From contig JBBEBQ010000008.1 in assembly GCA_040882285.1 (NCBI GenBank), forward strand, positions 74,816-134,662: a stretch of 59,847 nucleotides of DNA. The letters are read 5' to 3'. The notes beneath the pieces are model-generated. The model saw nothing but the letters and a program-made list of their open reading frames with translations, was not told the origin of the DNA and did not search any database. The stretch is from Gemmatimonadaceae bacterium (GTDB lineage Bacteria > Gemmatimonadota > Gemmatimonadetes > Gemmatimonadales > Gemmatimonadaceae). The position numbers and the translations under genes are program-made. The stretch's first letter is position 1; the number at the start of each line of letters is the position of its first letter. Positions 7,914-18,730 of the stretch are shown here, piece after piece.

Positions 7914-8860
7914 TGCCGGGCGACAATCGGAAGTCCGGAAATGGCTCGTCCTCTCCAGGGCGCAGGCTGCAGCACGCAGCACGCAGCGCCGGTCCGCGTG
8001 TTCCAGTAGCCAAGACGCCCAAGGTTTACGTCGGCGGCGAGTTCATCAGATCCGAGTCCGGCCGCACCTATCCGCTCAAGGGTGCCGACGACTCGTTCTT
8101 CGCCAACATCCCGCTCTGCACGCGCAAGGATCTCCGCAACGCGGTCGAAGCCGCCGCGAAGGCCGGCGCGTCGTGGGCGAAGCGCACGCCGTACAACCGC
8201 GCGCAGATCGTGTACCGCCTGGCCGAGATGCTGGAGTCGCGCTCCGACGAGATGGCCGCGGCGATATCGGGGCCGAGCGGCGTCTCGCCCGCCGTCGCGC
8301 GCCGGGAAGTCGCCGCCGCGGTGGACCGGCTGATCTACTACGCCGGCTGGGCCGACAAATTCGAGCAGGTGCTCGGCAACACGAATCCCGTGTCGGGGCC
8401 GTTCTTCAACTTCACCGTCGTCGAGCCCGTCGGGATCGTCGGCGTGATCGTGGACGACGGCTCGCCGCTGCTCGCGCTGATCTCGCAGGTCGCGCCCGTG
8501 ATCGTGAGCGGGAACGCGGTCGTCGTGCTCGCGTCGGAGCAGCATCCGTATCCGGCTATCGTGCTGGGCGAGATGCTCGCTACGTCGGATCTGCCCGGCG
8601 GCGTCGTCAACATCCTCACCGGCCAGCGCAAGGAGCTGGTGCCGACGTTCGCGACGCACACGCACATCCGCGGGCTGGACGCGGTCGTGGGCGCCGCCGA
8701 GAAGAAGGAGCTCGCGCTCGGCGCCGCCGACAGCGTGAAGCGGCTGCGCGCGCGCTCGGCGGAGCAGGTGATCGACTGGTTCTCGGAGTCCGCGCAGAGC
8801 GTGTACGAGATCAGGAATTTCATCGAGTTCAAGACGACCTGGCATCCGATCGGGGCGTAG
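7913..8860 (+). CDS. Half-length aldehyde dehydrogenase-like protein, predicted non-catalytic
   Basis: 315 residues that align with only the N-terminal, cofactor-binding half of ALDH (VYVGGEFIRSESGRTYPLKG, then GWADKFEQVL and GIVGVIVDDGSPLLALISQV). The WNFP of the neighbour is DDGSP here, so the oxyanion Asn is lost; KPAE is ASEQ, and the catalytic Glu and Cys segments are absent. Start and previous stop share a base, giving close coupling to the active ALDH. Likely a structural partner of that enzyme, comparable to the pseudo-ALDH half of ALDH16-type proteins. Residues 15-30 are encoded by a heptamer repeat and look inserted. Confidence 0.85.
   Translation: MPGDNRKSGNGSSSPGRRLQHAARSAGPRVPVAKTPKVYVGGEFIRSESGRTYPLKGADDSFFANIPLCTRKDLRNAVEAAAKAGASWAKRTPYNRAQIVYRLAEMLESRSDEMAAAISGPSGVSPAVARREVAAAVDRLIYYAGWADKFEQVLGNTNPVSGPFFNFTVVEPVGIVGVIVDDGSPLLALISQVAPVIVSGNAVVVLASEQHPYPAIVLGEMLATSDLPGGVVNILTGQRKELVPTFATHTHIRGLDAVVGAAEKKELALGAADSVKRLRARSAEQVIDWFSESAQSVYEIRNFIEFKTTWHPIGA
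7962..7989. repeat. Heptanucleotide array inside the ALDH-like gene
   Basis: GCAGGCT, GCAGCAC, GCAGCAC, GCAGCGC in register, coding for part of the disordered N-terminus of the ALDH-like protein. It resembles the intergenic heptamer arrays and lies just before the conserved fold begins. Confidence 0.6.
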
Positions 8861-9355
8861 ACCCCGGCCGGCACGCCGTCGCGGGGCCGTCGCGTGCCGT
8901 TGCCAAGAGCCGCAGTGCCGGCCCTGCGCATGCACCTCGGCCGCGTGAAGGCGCAGTTTCATCGCGACCTTGCCGGCGGCGCGCGCGGCGCTCCACTTCC
9001 TGGCGCACTAGGCCGTAAGCTTCCGAACGCCGATCGCGAGTGAGCGTGGCAGTACGTATTCCCCGCTACCCGGTTGTATCGCGAGCGCACCACGAACGTC
9101 CGTCGCAGGCACCATTTGCATGAGACGGTCATTCAGCGTGCGTTCACTGTGGCCGTTCGCGCGAGCGGGATCGCAAAGCGAGCGACCTGTCACACGCTTC
9201 GCCACTCGTTCGCGACGCACCTGTTGGAATCCGGCTCGGATATCCGCACAATCCAGGAGCTGCTGGGCCATAGCGACGTGCGCACGACGATGGTGTACAC
9301 GCATGTCTTGAACCGAGGCGGCCTCGGCGTTCGCAGCCCGGCCGACCGCCTCTAA
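8861..9355 (+). pseudogene. intI: Integron integrase IntI, 5'-truncated and interrupted by TGA
   Basis: From just after the ALDH-like stop, one frame reads as the C-terminal half of an integron tyrosine recombinase: VPLPRAAVPALRMHLGRVK, then GALGRKLPNADRE, a TGA at 9041-9043, then [10 protein letters not shown] and [46 protein letters not shown]. The IntI-specific insertion (GALGRKLPNA) is present, which sets it apart from XerC/D. The TGA takes the place of a Trp usual in IntI. The C-terminal catalytic His, Arg, His and Tyr are still readable; the N-terminal domain and first catalytic Arg are gone. It is not functional as it stands. Confidence 0.88.
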
Positions 9356-9609
9356 TCCTGCAAAAGCGGATGCGCGCGAGCGAATTATCGAGGACCTCGA
9401 CGCCCTCTATTCTCCGGAGATGGTGACGCGGAGCAACGCAGCCGCCTACTTGCAGCCTAATTCGCATGGTCGGGCGGCGTGCGGAATTCTAAACCGCTGC
9501 GACGTATGGTCTTCCATCGGTGGAAGAAGTTTGATCGGCGGTGAAACCCGGCGTGCGGTTGCGGGAATTCGTGCGGAGTCGCAGTCTATCCTGACCGTAT
9601 AATTGAATA
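9356..9609. other. Possible attI region of the integron
   Basis: About 250 bp between the intI remnant and the first cassette boundary. No protein is recognised, only a short open frame without a family. If the array is complete on this side the recombination site attI must lie here. The first cassette begins at the G/TTGGGC boundary at 9610/9611. Confidence 0.45.
9598..9603 (+). promoter_or_regulatory. Consensus -10 (TATAAT), candidate cassette promoter Pc
   Basis: A perfect TATAAT lies 33 nt upstream of the SDR start and 7 nt before the cassette boundary, the position expected of an integron cassette promoter. No convincing -35 is found 16-18 bp upstream (GGAGTC at 17). Confidence 0.4.
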
Positions 9610-9636
9610 GTTGGGCGGACCAACACTGGACGTTTC

Positions 9637-12724
<3,088 letters not shown>

Positions 12725-12748
12725 TCCAAACATGACGGTGAGACAGCT

Positions 12749-12805
12749 ACCCAACCGGTGTCAGCGGACGGCGCTCCGCGCCGCCGCTGAACCGGAACAT
12801 TAGCT
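12749..12805 (+). other. attC recombination site of the katG cassette
   Basis: 57 bp. R'' is ACCCAAC (12749-12755) and the right core is ATTAGCT (12799-12805), one base off the GTTRRRY consensus. Arms CCGGTGTCAGCGG and CCGCTGAACCGG pair with one unpaired base; an inner GGCGC/GCGCC stem encloses a short loop. It follows the katG stop by 25 bp. It appears to be the last attC of the array. Confidence 0.82.
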
Positions 12806-12818
12806 CCGAACAGACCAT

Positions 12819-13295
12819 ATGAATCGTCTGGTGTCGTTTGTACTGACCGGAGGGCTTGCGTTGGCCGTGGCGTCGCGCTCGGGTCATGCGCAGGCGACAG
12901 CGGCGGAAGCGCCCGCCTCGCTGGCCGGATGTTACGAGCTGTCCCTCGGCAGTTGGTCACGACCGCTGGGTGTTAACGCCGCCTATCACAAGCTCCCCTC
13001 GAGCGTGCGGCTGGATACCGTTGGCGCGGCGCGCGGCGGATGGGTTCTGCGCCCCGATATCGCGTACCCATCTGGCAACCGCTTCCCGGGAACCCCGCGG
13101 TGGACGGCAACCGCCGACAGCGTCGTGCTGACATGGTCGAACGGTTTCCAATCAACGTTGGTGCGCGTCGCGCGTCGCCCCAATGGTGACCTGGCAGGCG
13201 AGGCCGTCGTTGGAAGTGACGCGAATGAGTTCGGGAATGATCTCCCGCGCGCCGCGGTGATTGCCCGCCGCACAACGTGCACGGAAAGCGAGTAA
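12819..13295 (+). CDS. Exported protein of unknown function
   Basis: 158 residues with a signal peptide (about 1-26, ending SGHAQA) and a single compact beta-rich domain beginning AGCYELSLGSWSRPLG. I do not recognise a named family. It starts 14 bp after the attC at 12749-12805, but no attC follows it and its 3' end overlaps the next frame, so it is probably the chromosomal flank of the integron rather than a cassette. Confidence 0.7.
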   Translation: MNRLVSFVLTGGLALAVASRSGHAQATAAEAPASLAGCYELSLGSWSRPLGVNAAYHKLPSSVRLDTVGAARGGWVLRPDIAYPSGNRFPGTPRWTATADSVVLTWSNGFQSTLVRVARRPNGDLAGEAVVGSDANEFGNDLPRAAVIARRTTCTESE

Positions 13296-15526
13296 ACGCG
13301 GTGCGGAGATTCGGCGATCGCATCCCGCACATCCTGCTCACCGTTTACGTATTGCTCTTCATCTGGGGAGCGATCGGTCCGTATGACCGTGCGGTATGGT
13401 GGGCGGAGAACATCCCCATCGTCCTGGTCGTGCTGGCGCTCGTCGTTCTGTACCTGCGCGGCGTGAGGCTCTCCCCCCTTGCCTACATTCTGATGTCGAT
13501 CCTCCCGTACGTGCATACTATCGGAGGGCACTACACGTTCGAGCGGGTACCGTTCGATTGGTTCAACCGCGCCTTCGGGTTCGAGCGGAACATGTACGAC
13601 CGGATCGGCCACTTCAGCGTGGGCTTCTACGCGTTCGGCATTGCCGAATACCTGATCGTCAGGAAGCGGCTGAGCGTGGCGATGGCAAGTCTTTTCGCCA
13701 TCTTCGCGATCAGCTTCGTCGCGATGTCGTACGAGCTGATCGAGTGGGTGTACGCCGCGTATGGCGGCAACGCCGAAGCGGGAGCGGACTTTCTGGGCAG
13801 TCAGGGTGACATCTGGGACGCTCAGAAGGACATGCTGATGGACACGCTGGGCGCGGTCGCGGCGATCCTGCTCTATCTCGTGCTTCGCGCGGCGCATCAT
13901 CGCTCCGCGCATGCTTTGATGCTCATTGCCGCCGCGTTCTTCGCGAGCGGATGCGTGCTCTCCGTCAACCCGGTCGTCGCGGAATCGGACGCGACGTTCG
14001 AGCCCGGTCTGCTCGGCATCTGGGAGGAGGTTGGCGGCTCTGACCGAGCGGTGGTCTCACGCGGTGCCGGCAACACATACGGGATCGAGTATACGACCGA
14101 CGGAAAGGCGACCAAGCTGGAGGGACGGCTCGGCCGACTTGGCAGCAGGGTGATACTCGACGTGTGGCCGGCTGCACCGGGCAGCAGCGCACAAGATCTC
14201 TACTCGGGGTTCACCATACCCGGGCATGCCTTGGTGGCTCTGGATGTCGCGTCGAACGAGGTCCGCATTTCGCTGCTGGAGCCCGACTCGCTGCTCGTGC
14301 GCCTCCAGTCGGGCGACGTTCAGCTGGAGCACGCGCGCATGGAAGATCGACCAATTCTCCAGGGCACCACGGAGCGGCTTCGCGCGGTGCTCGCACCATA
14401 TCTGAGTCGGCCAGGCAGTCTGTCAGAGCCCGCCGCATGGCGACGCGTGGGCTCACCCGACTCGAAGCCGGCCCCAAGCCGCGTAGACGTGCCGTGTTTC
14501 GAGGCGTCAGCGTGGCGCGCAGCCGACAAGCTCTTTCGTGTGGATCCGCATTGGGTGGGCGCGGACGTCGCATCGACCGTCGATCTTGGTGGCGGCCGCA
14601 TTCTATGGCTGTTCGGCGACAGTTGGATCGATCCGTCAGGCACCGCCAAGCGCCGCGGCGCACGGATGGTAAGCAACAGCGTAGCGATTCAAACGGGCAC
14701 TGACCCGAGCACCGCGGCGATCAAGTTTTACTGGGGCAGGGCGTCCGACGGAAAACCGGCGCCGCTGTTTCCGGACAGCGGCGGGGAATCGTTGTGGTTC
14801 GGTAACGGCATTCGCGTGCGGGAACGACTGGTGTTGTTCTTCGCGCGCACAGTACGCGGCGCAACGGAGGCCGCCGGCGGGCTCGGCTTCGAGCACGTCG
14901 GGTGGCATGCGGTGATGATAGAAAATCCCGACGACGAGCCGTCCGCCTGGCGAGTGCGATCACTCGAGACACCCGCAAACCCATTGGGCGTTCTCCTGGG
15001 GTATGCCGACGTGATACAACTCGGCGAGCACGTGTATGCGTTGGGGTCACAGAACCCGGTGAAATCGCACCCGATATACGCCGCGCGCTGGCGCGCTGAT
15101 GAGGTTAGGCGGGGGAATCTGCTCAATCCGGAATGGTGGGCGGGGGAACGGGTCGGATGGGTTCCGGACTCATCGAGCGTGCAGCGCTATCCGATCTTCG
15201 AGAACGGGCGGTCAGAGCTCTCGGTGCATCTGGACCCTGCGACGCAGCGCTTCATCGGCGTGCAATCTCTTACCTTCGGTCCGTCAGATGTCATGTTGCG
15301 CGCAGCGTCCGCCCTCACCGGGCCTTGGACCGCACCGCGCATGGTGTACCGCCCGCCGGAATACTACCGGCCGAATGTCGCGATCTATGCGGGCAAAGGC
15401 CACCCGGAGCTGACCGGTGCGGATCTCGTGTTGACGTATGTCAACAGCTCGTTTCACTTCCCCGATCTCTTCACGGACGCCGACACGTACTATCCCCGCT
15501 TCGTACGCCTCACGCGCTGTCGCTGA
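13277..15526 (+). CDS. YjdF-like (DUF2238) membrane domain fused to an exported DUF4185-like domain
   Basis: 749 residues in one open frame. Residues 1-209 match the DUF2238/YjdF inner-membrane family (HTIGGHYTFERVPFDWFNR, RIGHFSVGFYAFGIAEYL, YELIEWVYAAYGG, AQKDMLMDTLGAV). At 215-226 there is a lipoprotein-like signal MLIAAAFFASGC with Cys226. A beta-rich segment follows, then from about 400 a DUF4185-type propeller (DLGGGRILWLFGDSWID, AIYAGKGHPELTGADLVLTY). It may be a true fusion or two genes whose stop was lost. GTG at 13301, 6 bp after the previous stop, is an alternative start. Confidence 0.75.
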   Translation: MHGKRVNAVRRFGDRIPHILLTVYVLLFIWGAIGPYDRAVWWAENIPIVLVVLALVVLYLRGVRLSPLAYILMSILPYVHTIGGHYTFERVPFDWFNRAFGFERNMYDRIGHFSVGFYAFGIAEYLIVRKRLSVAMASLFAIFAISFVAMSYELIEWVYAAYGGNAEAGADFLGSQGDIWDAQKDMLMDTLGAVAAILLYLVLRAAHHRSAHALMLIAAAFFASGCVLSVNPVVAESDATFEPGLLGIWEEVGGSDRAVVSRGAGNTYGIEYTTDGKATKLEGRLGRLGSRVILDVWPAAPGSSAQDLYSGFTIPGHALVALDVASNEVRISLLEPDSLLVRLQSGDVQLEHARMEDRPILQGTTERLRAVLAPYLSRPGSLSEPAAWRRVGSPDSKPAPSRVDVPCFEASAWRAADKLFRVDPHWVGADVASTVDLGGGRILWLFGDSWIDPSGTAKRRGARMVSNSVAIQTGTDPSTAAIKFYWGRASDGKPAPLFPDSGGESLWFGNGIRVRERLVLFFARTVRGATEAAGGLGFEHVGWHAVMIENPDDEPSAWRVRSLETPANPLGVLLGYADVIQLGEHVYALGSQNPVKSHPIYAARWRADEVRRGNLLNPEWWAGERVGWVPDSSSVQRYPIFENGRSELSVHLDPATQRFIGVQSLTFGPSDVMLRAASALTGPWTAPRMVYRPPEYYRPNVAIYAGKGHPELTGADLVLTYVNSSFHFPDLFTDADTYYPRFVRLTRCR

Positions 15527-15623
15527 GCTGTAAGTGGTGGCGAAGAGGCGAACGGGCACCTGTGCTTCGGAAACTTCGACCAAAGGCGGCGCGTAAGGGT
15601 GTATCCACCGACCCGGCGGCAGC

Positions 15624-15944
15624 ATGACTCGACGCTCCAAACTCTGGCTGGCAGCTCTTTCGCTCTTCAACCTGGTGAACGCCGCGGGCGCGGGGTACGC
15701 CGGCGCTCTGGCTCAAGGCGAACATGCCGCCGTGCATGTCGTCTTGCTCATCGTGGGGGTCTACGCGTCGTGGCGGATAGTCACGCGAACGGGAGCGCAG
15801 CCGCCGACCTTGCTCGAGGACGCCGAGCGCCTGGAGCAGCTGCAGCAGTCGGTGGACGCCATCGCTGTCGAGGTCGAGCGCATCGGCGAGTCACAGCGCT
15901 TCATCGCGAAGCTAGAGGGGGAGCACGCGGTTACTCCCCGCTGA
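15624..15944 (+). CDS. Small membrane protein with a C-terminal coiled coil
   Basis: 106 residues: two hydrophobic segments at about 7-30 and 36-53, then a heptad-rich acidic helix (LLEDAERLEQLQQSVDAIAV) likely to be cytoplasmic. No family recognised. It stands alone between the YjdF fusion gene and the MOSC gene. Confidence 0.65.
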   Translation: MTRRSKLWLAALSLFNLVNAAGAGYAGALAQGEHAAVHVVLLIVGVYASWRIVTRTGAQPPTLLEDAERLEQLQQSVDAIAVEVERIGESQRFIAKLEGEHAVTPR

Positions 15945-15987
15945 TCGCCGCCGAGCCGACGCATGAGCGCAAAGTGCGGCGGCAACG

Positions 15988-16731
15988 ATGAATGAGCTCG
16001 GGCACGTCCGCGAACTCGTGCGGTATCCGGTCAAGTCCATGGCCGGCACGGCGATGGAGTCGGCATTCCTCGGCTGGCACGGGCTCGCGGGCGATCGGCG
16101 CTTCGCCTTCCGCCGCATCGGAAACGACACCGGCTTTCCGTGGCTGAACGCCAGCAAGGTCGCCGAGCTTTTGCTGTACCAGCCGTTCGGACTCGACGAG
16201 ACCACCGGCCAGCCGCTGCCAACCCACGTGCGCACTCCCGCGGGGCGGGAGCTGGAACTTCGGAGTGATGAGCTGCAAAGCGAAATCGCCGAGCGTTTCG
16301 GGAGCGGCGTAGAGCTGATGCAGAACAGACACGGAATGTTCGACGATGCCTCGATATCGGTGATCAGCACGGCGACCATTGCCGGAATCGGTGACGAGGC
16401 GGGTTTGGACCTGGACCGCAGGCGTTTCCGCGCCAACATCGTGCTGGAGACCCGGGATCGCGAACCGTTTCTCGAGGACGCGTGGGTGGGCGGAACGTTG
16501 CTGTTCGGTAACAGCGATCCACAGCCGGCCGTGAGGGTGACGGTGCGCGACATGCGATGCATGATGATCAACCTGGATCCGGACACCGCTACGCAGGATG
16601 CGCGGGTGCTGAAGACAGTCGTCCGGCTGAACGGGAACAACGCGGGCGTGTACGGCACGGTGCTGCAACCGGGCACGATCCGCGTCGGCGAGCCGGTGAG
16701 CTTCGTGCCGGACGGGCGGCGCGGTGATTGA
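15988..16731 (+). CDS. MOSC domain protein
   Basis: 247 residues. The N-terminal MOSC_N beta-barrel starts VRELVRYPVKSMAGTAME, followed by GLAGDRRFAF. The C-terminal MOSC domain carries the conserved Cys in DMRCMMINLDPDT, the residue that binds the molybdenum cofactor or its sulfur in this superfamily, and RLNGNNAGVYG. Members act in molybdenum-cofactor sulfuration or N-hydroxylated base reduction; which applies here is open. The next gene starts 30 bp downstream in the same direction. Confidence 0.9.
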   Translation: MNELGHVRELVRYPVKSMAGTAMESAFLGWHGLAGDRRFAFRRIGNDTGFPWLNASKVAELLLYQPFGLDETTGQPLPTHVRTPAGRELELRSDELQSEIAERFGSGVELMQNRHGMFDDASISVISTATIAGIGDEAGLDLDRRRFRANIVLETRDREPFLEDAWVGGTLLFGNSDPQPAVRVTVRDMRCMMINLDPDTATQDARVLKTVVRLNGNNAGVYGTVLQPGTIRVGEPVSFVPDGRRGD

Positions 16732-16761
16732 GCGGTGCGCGGTCCGCCTGAGGATTCGCGG

Positions 16762-17502
16762 ATGAACGGACGCGCGAAGACAGCCTTCCTGTTCCTCGGC
16801 GTGGTTGCGTCGGGATGTCAGGGGAACCCAGCGCAGGAATCCCTTCCGACTCGCACCGCCGCGATGGATGCGCGCGCGGAGGAGCGCAGCCTGATGGTTG
16901 AACATCAGCTGCGCGCCCGGGGAATTCGTAATCCGACCGTGCTTGCCGCGATGGCACGCGTCCCGCGCCACCGATTCGTCGCTGAGCAGTATCGCGACCT
17001 CGCGTACGCGGACCAGCCGCTGCCGATCGGGCTGGAGCAGACGATTTCGCAACCGTACATCGTGGCCTACATGACCGAGGCAGCAGCGATATCGTCCGGA
17101 GATCGCGTGCTCGAGATCGGGACGGGCTCAGGCTACCAGGCAGCAGTTCTCGCTGAGCTGGCGCGCGATGTTTATACCATCGAGATACTGCCTGAGCTGG
17201 CCACGCGCGCTCGCGCCGTGCTCGAAGAGCTCGGCTATCGTAACGTGCACCTGCGTACCGGCGACGGATACGTCGGGTGGCCGGACCACGCGCCGTTCGA
17301 CGCGATCCTCGTCACCGCCGCGCCGGATCATGTACCGCCCGCGCTCGTGCAGCAGCTCGCCATCGGTGCACGAATGGTGATTCCGGTCGGCACCGGGGAG
17401 CAGGAGATGCGGATCATCACGAAGACGGCGAATGGAGTCATCGAGGAGAAGACGCTGCCCGTGCGGTTCGTGCCGCTCGTGCGCCCGCACCAAACGCGGT
17501 AA
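16762..17502 (+). CDS. pcm: Protein-L-isoaspartate O-methyltransferase, lipoprotein form
   Basis: 246 residues. The PCMT core is complete: VPRHRFV, ADQPLPIGLEQTISQPYIV, SAM motif VLEIGTGSGYQAAVL and the Asp-Ala-Ile-Leu-Val-Thr-Ala-Ala block. It repairs isoaspartyl residues. Unusually the N-terminus is a lipoprotein signal, FLFLGVVASGC with Cys19, so the enzyme should be exported and anchored. Exported Pcm homologues exist, but they would need SAM outside the cytoplasm. The start ATG 16762 is chosen because it gives a complete signal peptide. It converges with the next gene, stops being adjacent. Confidence 0.92.
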   Translation: MNGRAKTAFLFLGVVASGCQGNPAQESLPTRTAAMDARAEERSLMVEHQLRARGIRNPTVLAAMARVPRHRFVAEQYRDLAYADQPLPIGLEQTISQPYIVAYMTEAAAISSGDRVLEIGTGSGYQAAVLAELARDVYTIEILPELATRARAVLEELGYRNVHLRTGDGYVGWPDHAPFDAILVTAAPDHVPPALVQQLAIGARMVIPVGTGEQEMRIITKTANGVIEEKTLPVRFVPLVRPHQTR

Positions 17503-18693
17503 TCAGTCACTCGTCATGATGAGCAGCGGCGCGCCGTCGAACTCGTAGATGGGCCGCAGGCGCTCGGTGTGGTAGTACTTCTTCACGTCGACGACTTTCT
17601 TCTCCGACGTCACGCTCGAGATCGACACGCTGTCGTAGAAGCCGCGGTGCACACTCACCAGCCGGCCGAACTGCTTCTTCAGAATGAGGTCGAGCGCGAG
17701 ATTGCCGAACGCCATCGGCACGATGGAGTCGAGCGCGTCCGGATCGCCCGAGCGCACGAGGTAGCCGAGCCGCTGGCTGACGACGTCGATCCGGCGGCCG
17801 TTGTTGTACCTGGGCGAGTACTCCTTCAGCGCGGACGCGACCTTGTCGCCGATGCCGCCGAGCTTGCGGTGACCGAACATGTCGGTCTCCTCGCTCTCGA
17901 AGCTCATGCCTTCCTGCGAGGTCAGCCGCGCGCCCTCCGACACCAGCACCACTGAGTACCTGCTCGGGTTCCTGTTGTGATCCAGCGTCAGCAGCTCGGT
18001 GAGGTGCTCGACGTCCACCGGGTGCTCCGGGATGACGCAGCGGTCGGCCGCGCCGGCCATCGTCGGCAGGAGCGACGTGAACCCGGCGTACCTGCCGAAC
18101 ACCTCGATGACGAGAAAGCGCTCGTGCGATCCCGCCGACGTGCGCAGCCGGTGGGTGAGCTCGATCGTGCGCGTGACGCAGGTGCTGAAGCCGATGCAGT
18201 AGTCGGTGCCGAACACGTCGTTGTCCATCGTTTTCGGGATGGCGACGATGTGCACGCCCTCATCGTGCAGCCGCTTCGCGTAGCTGAGCGTGTCGTCCCC
18301 TCCGATCGGAATGAGCACGTCCACGCCGATGTGCTCGAGGTTCCGGAGCACGTCCTTCGTAATGTCGTTGATCGGCTGGTCGTAGCCGGTGAGGTGCGGC
18401 GGGATGCGCTCGCGCGGGAGATGGCTCGGCCGCATGCGCGACGTGTGGAGGAAGGTACCGCCGGTCCGGCCGGCGCGATTCACGATGGCTTCCGACAGCT
18501 CCCGCACGTTGGCGGAGTTGTCGGCGCCGGCCTCCCGACTGTAATCGACGAGTCCCGCCCAGCCGCGCCGGACGCCGATGACGCGGTGTCCTTCGCGCAG
18601 CGCGCGGATCGTGATCGCTCGGATCGCCGGGTTGAGTCCGGGGACGTCGCCGCCGCCGGTTAGAATCGCGATGGTTCGTACGTCGGTCGCCAT
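17503..18693 (-). CDS. pfp: 6-phosphofructokinase, PPi-dependent type by sequence
   Basis: 396 residues. The loop ILTGGGDVPGLNPAIR, catalytic TMDND, and the fructose-6-phosphate site (GRYAG, then VSEGA) identify phosphofructokinase. The phosphoryl-donor determinants are IPIGGDDT and IPKTMDND: Asp replaces the second Gly of ATP-type GGDG and Lys replaces the Gly of PGTIDND, as in PPi-dependent enzymes. It would phosphorylate fructose-6-phosphate reversibly using pyrophosphate. I start at ATG 18693; TAGCTT ends 7 nt upstream, matching the leaderless pattern. Confidence 0.9.
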   Translation of the reverse strand: MATDVRTIAILTGGGDVPGLNPAIRAITIRALREGHRVIGVRRGWAGLVDYSREAGADNSANVRELSEAIVNRAGRTGGTFLHTSRMRPSHLPRERIPPHLTGYDQPINDITKDVLRNLEHIGVDVLIPIGGDDTLSYAKRLHDEGVHIVAIPKTMDNDVFGTDYCIGFSTCVTRTIELTHRLRTSAGSHERFLVIEVFGRYAGFTSLLPTMAGAADRCVIPEHPVDVEHLTELLTLDHNRNPSRYSVVLVSEGARLTSQEGMSFESEETDMFGHRKLGGIGDKVASALKEYSPRYNNGRRIDVVSQRLGYLVRSGDPDALDSIVPMAFGNLALDLILKKQFGRLVSVHRGFYDSVSISSVTSEKKVVDVKKYYHTERLRPIYEFDGAPLLIMTSD

Positions 18694-18730
18694 GGACACT
18701 AAGCTAGCGGCAGAGTGGTCCCGCGGTGCT

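Noticed and set aside
9041-9043. TGA in intI as selenocysteine
   Set aside because: The position is normally Trp, not Cys, and no suitable hairpin follows; the gene is also truncated, so decay is the simpler reading.
9610-9624. GTTGG/CCAAC hairpin as a full attC
   Set aside because: Only a 5-bp stem with no R'' core of the required form; it is better read as the cassette-boundary core plus chance pairing.
12819-13295. Third integron cassette
   Set aside because: No attC follows the gene and it overlaps the next frame; the array appears to end at 12805.
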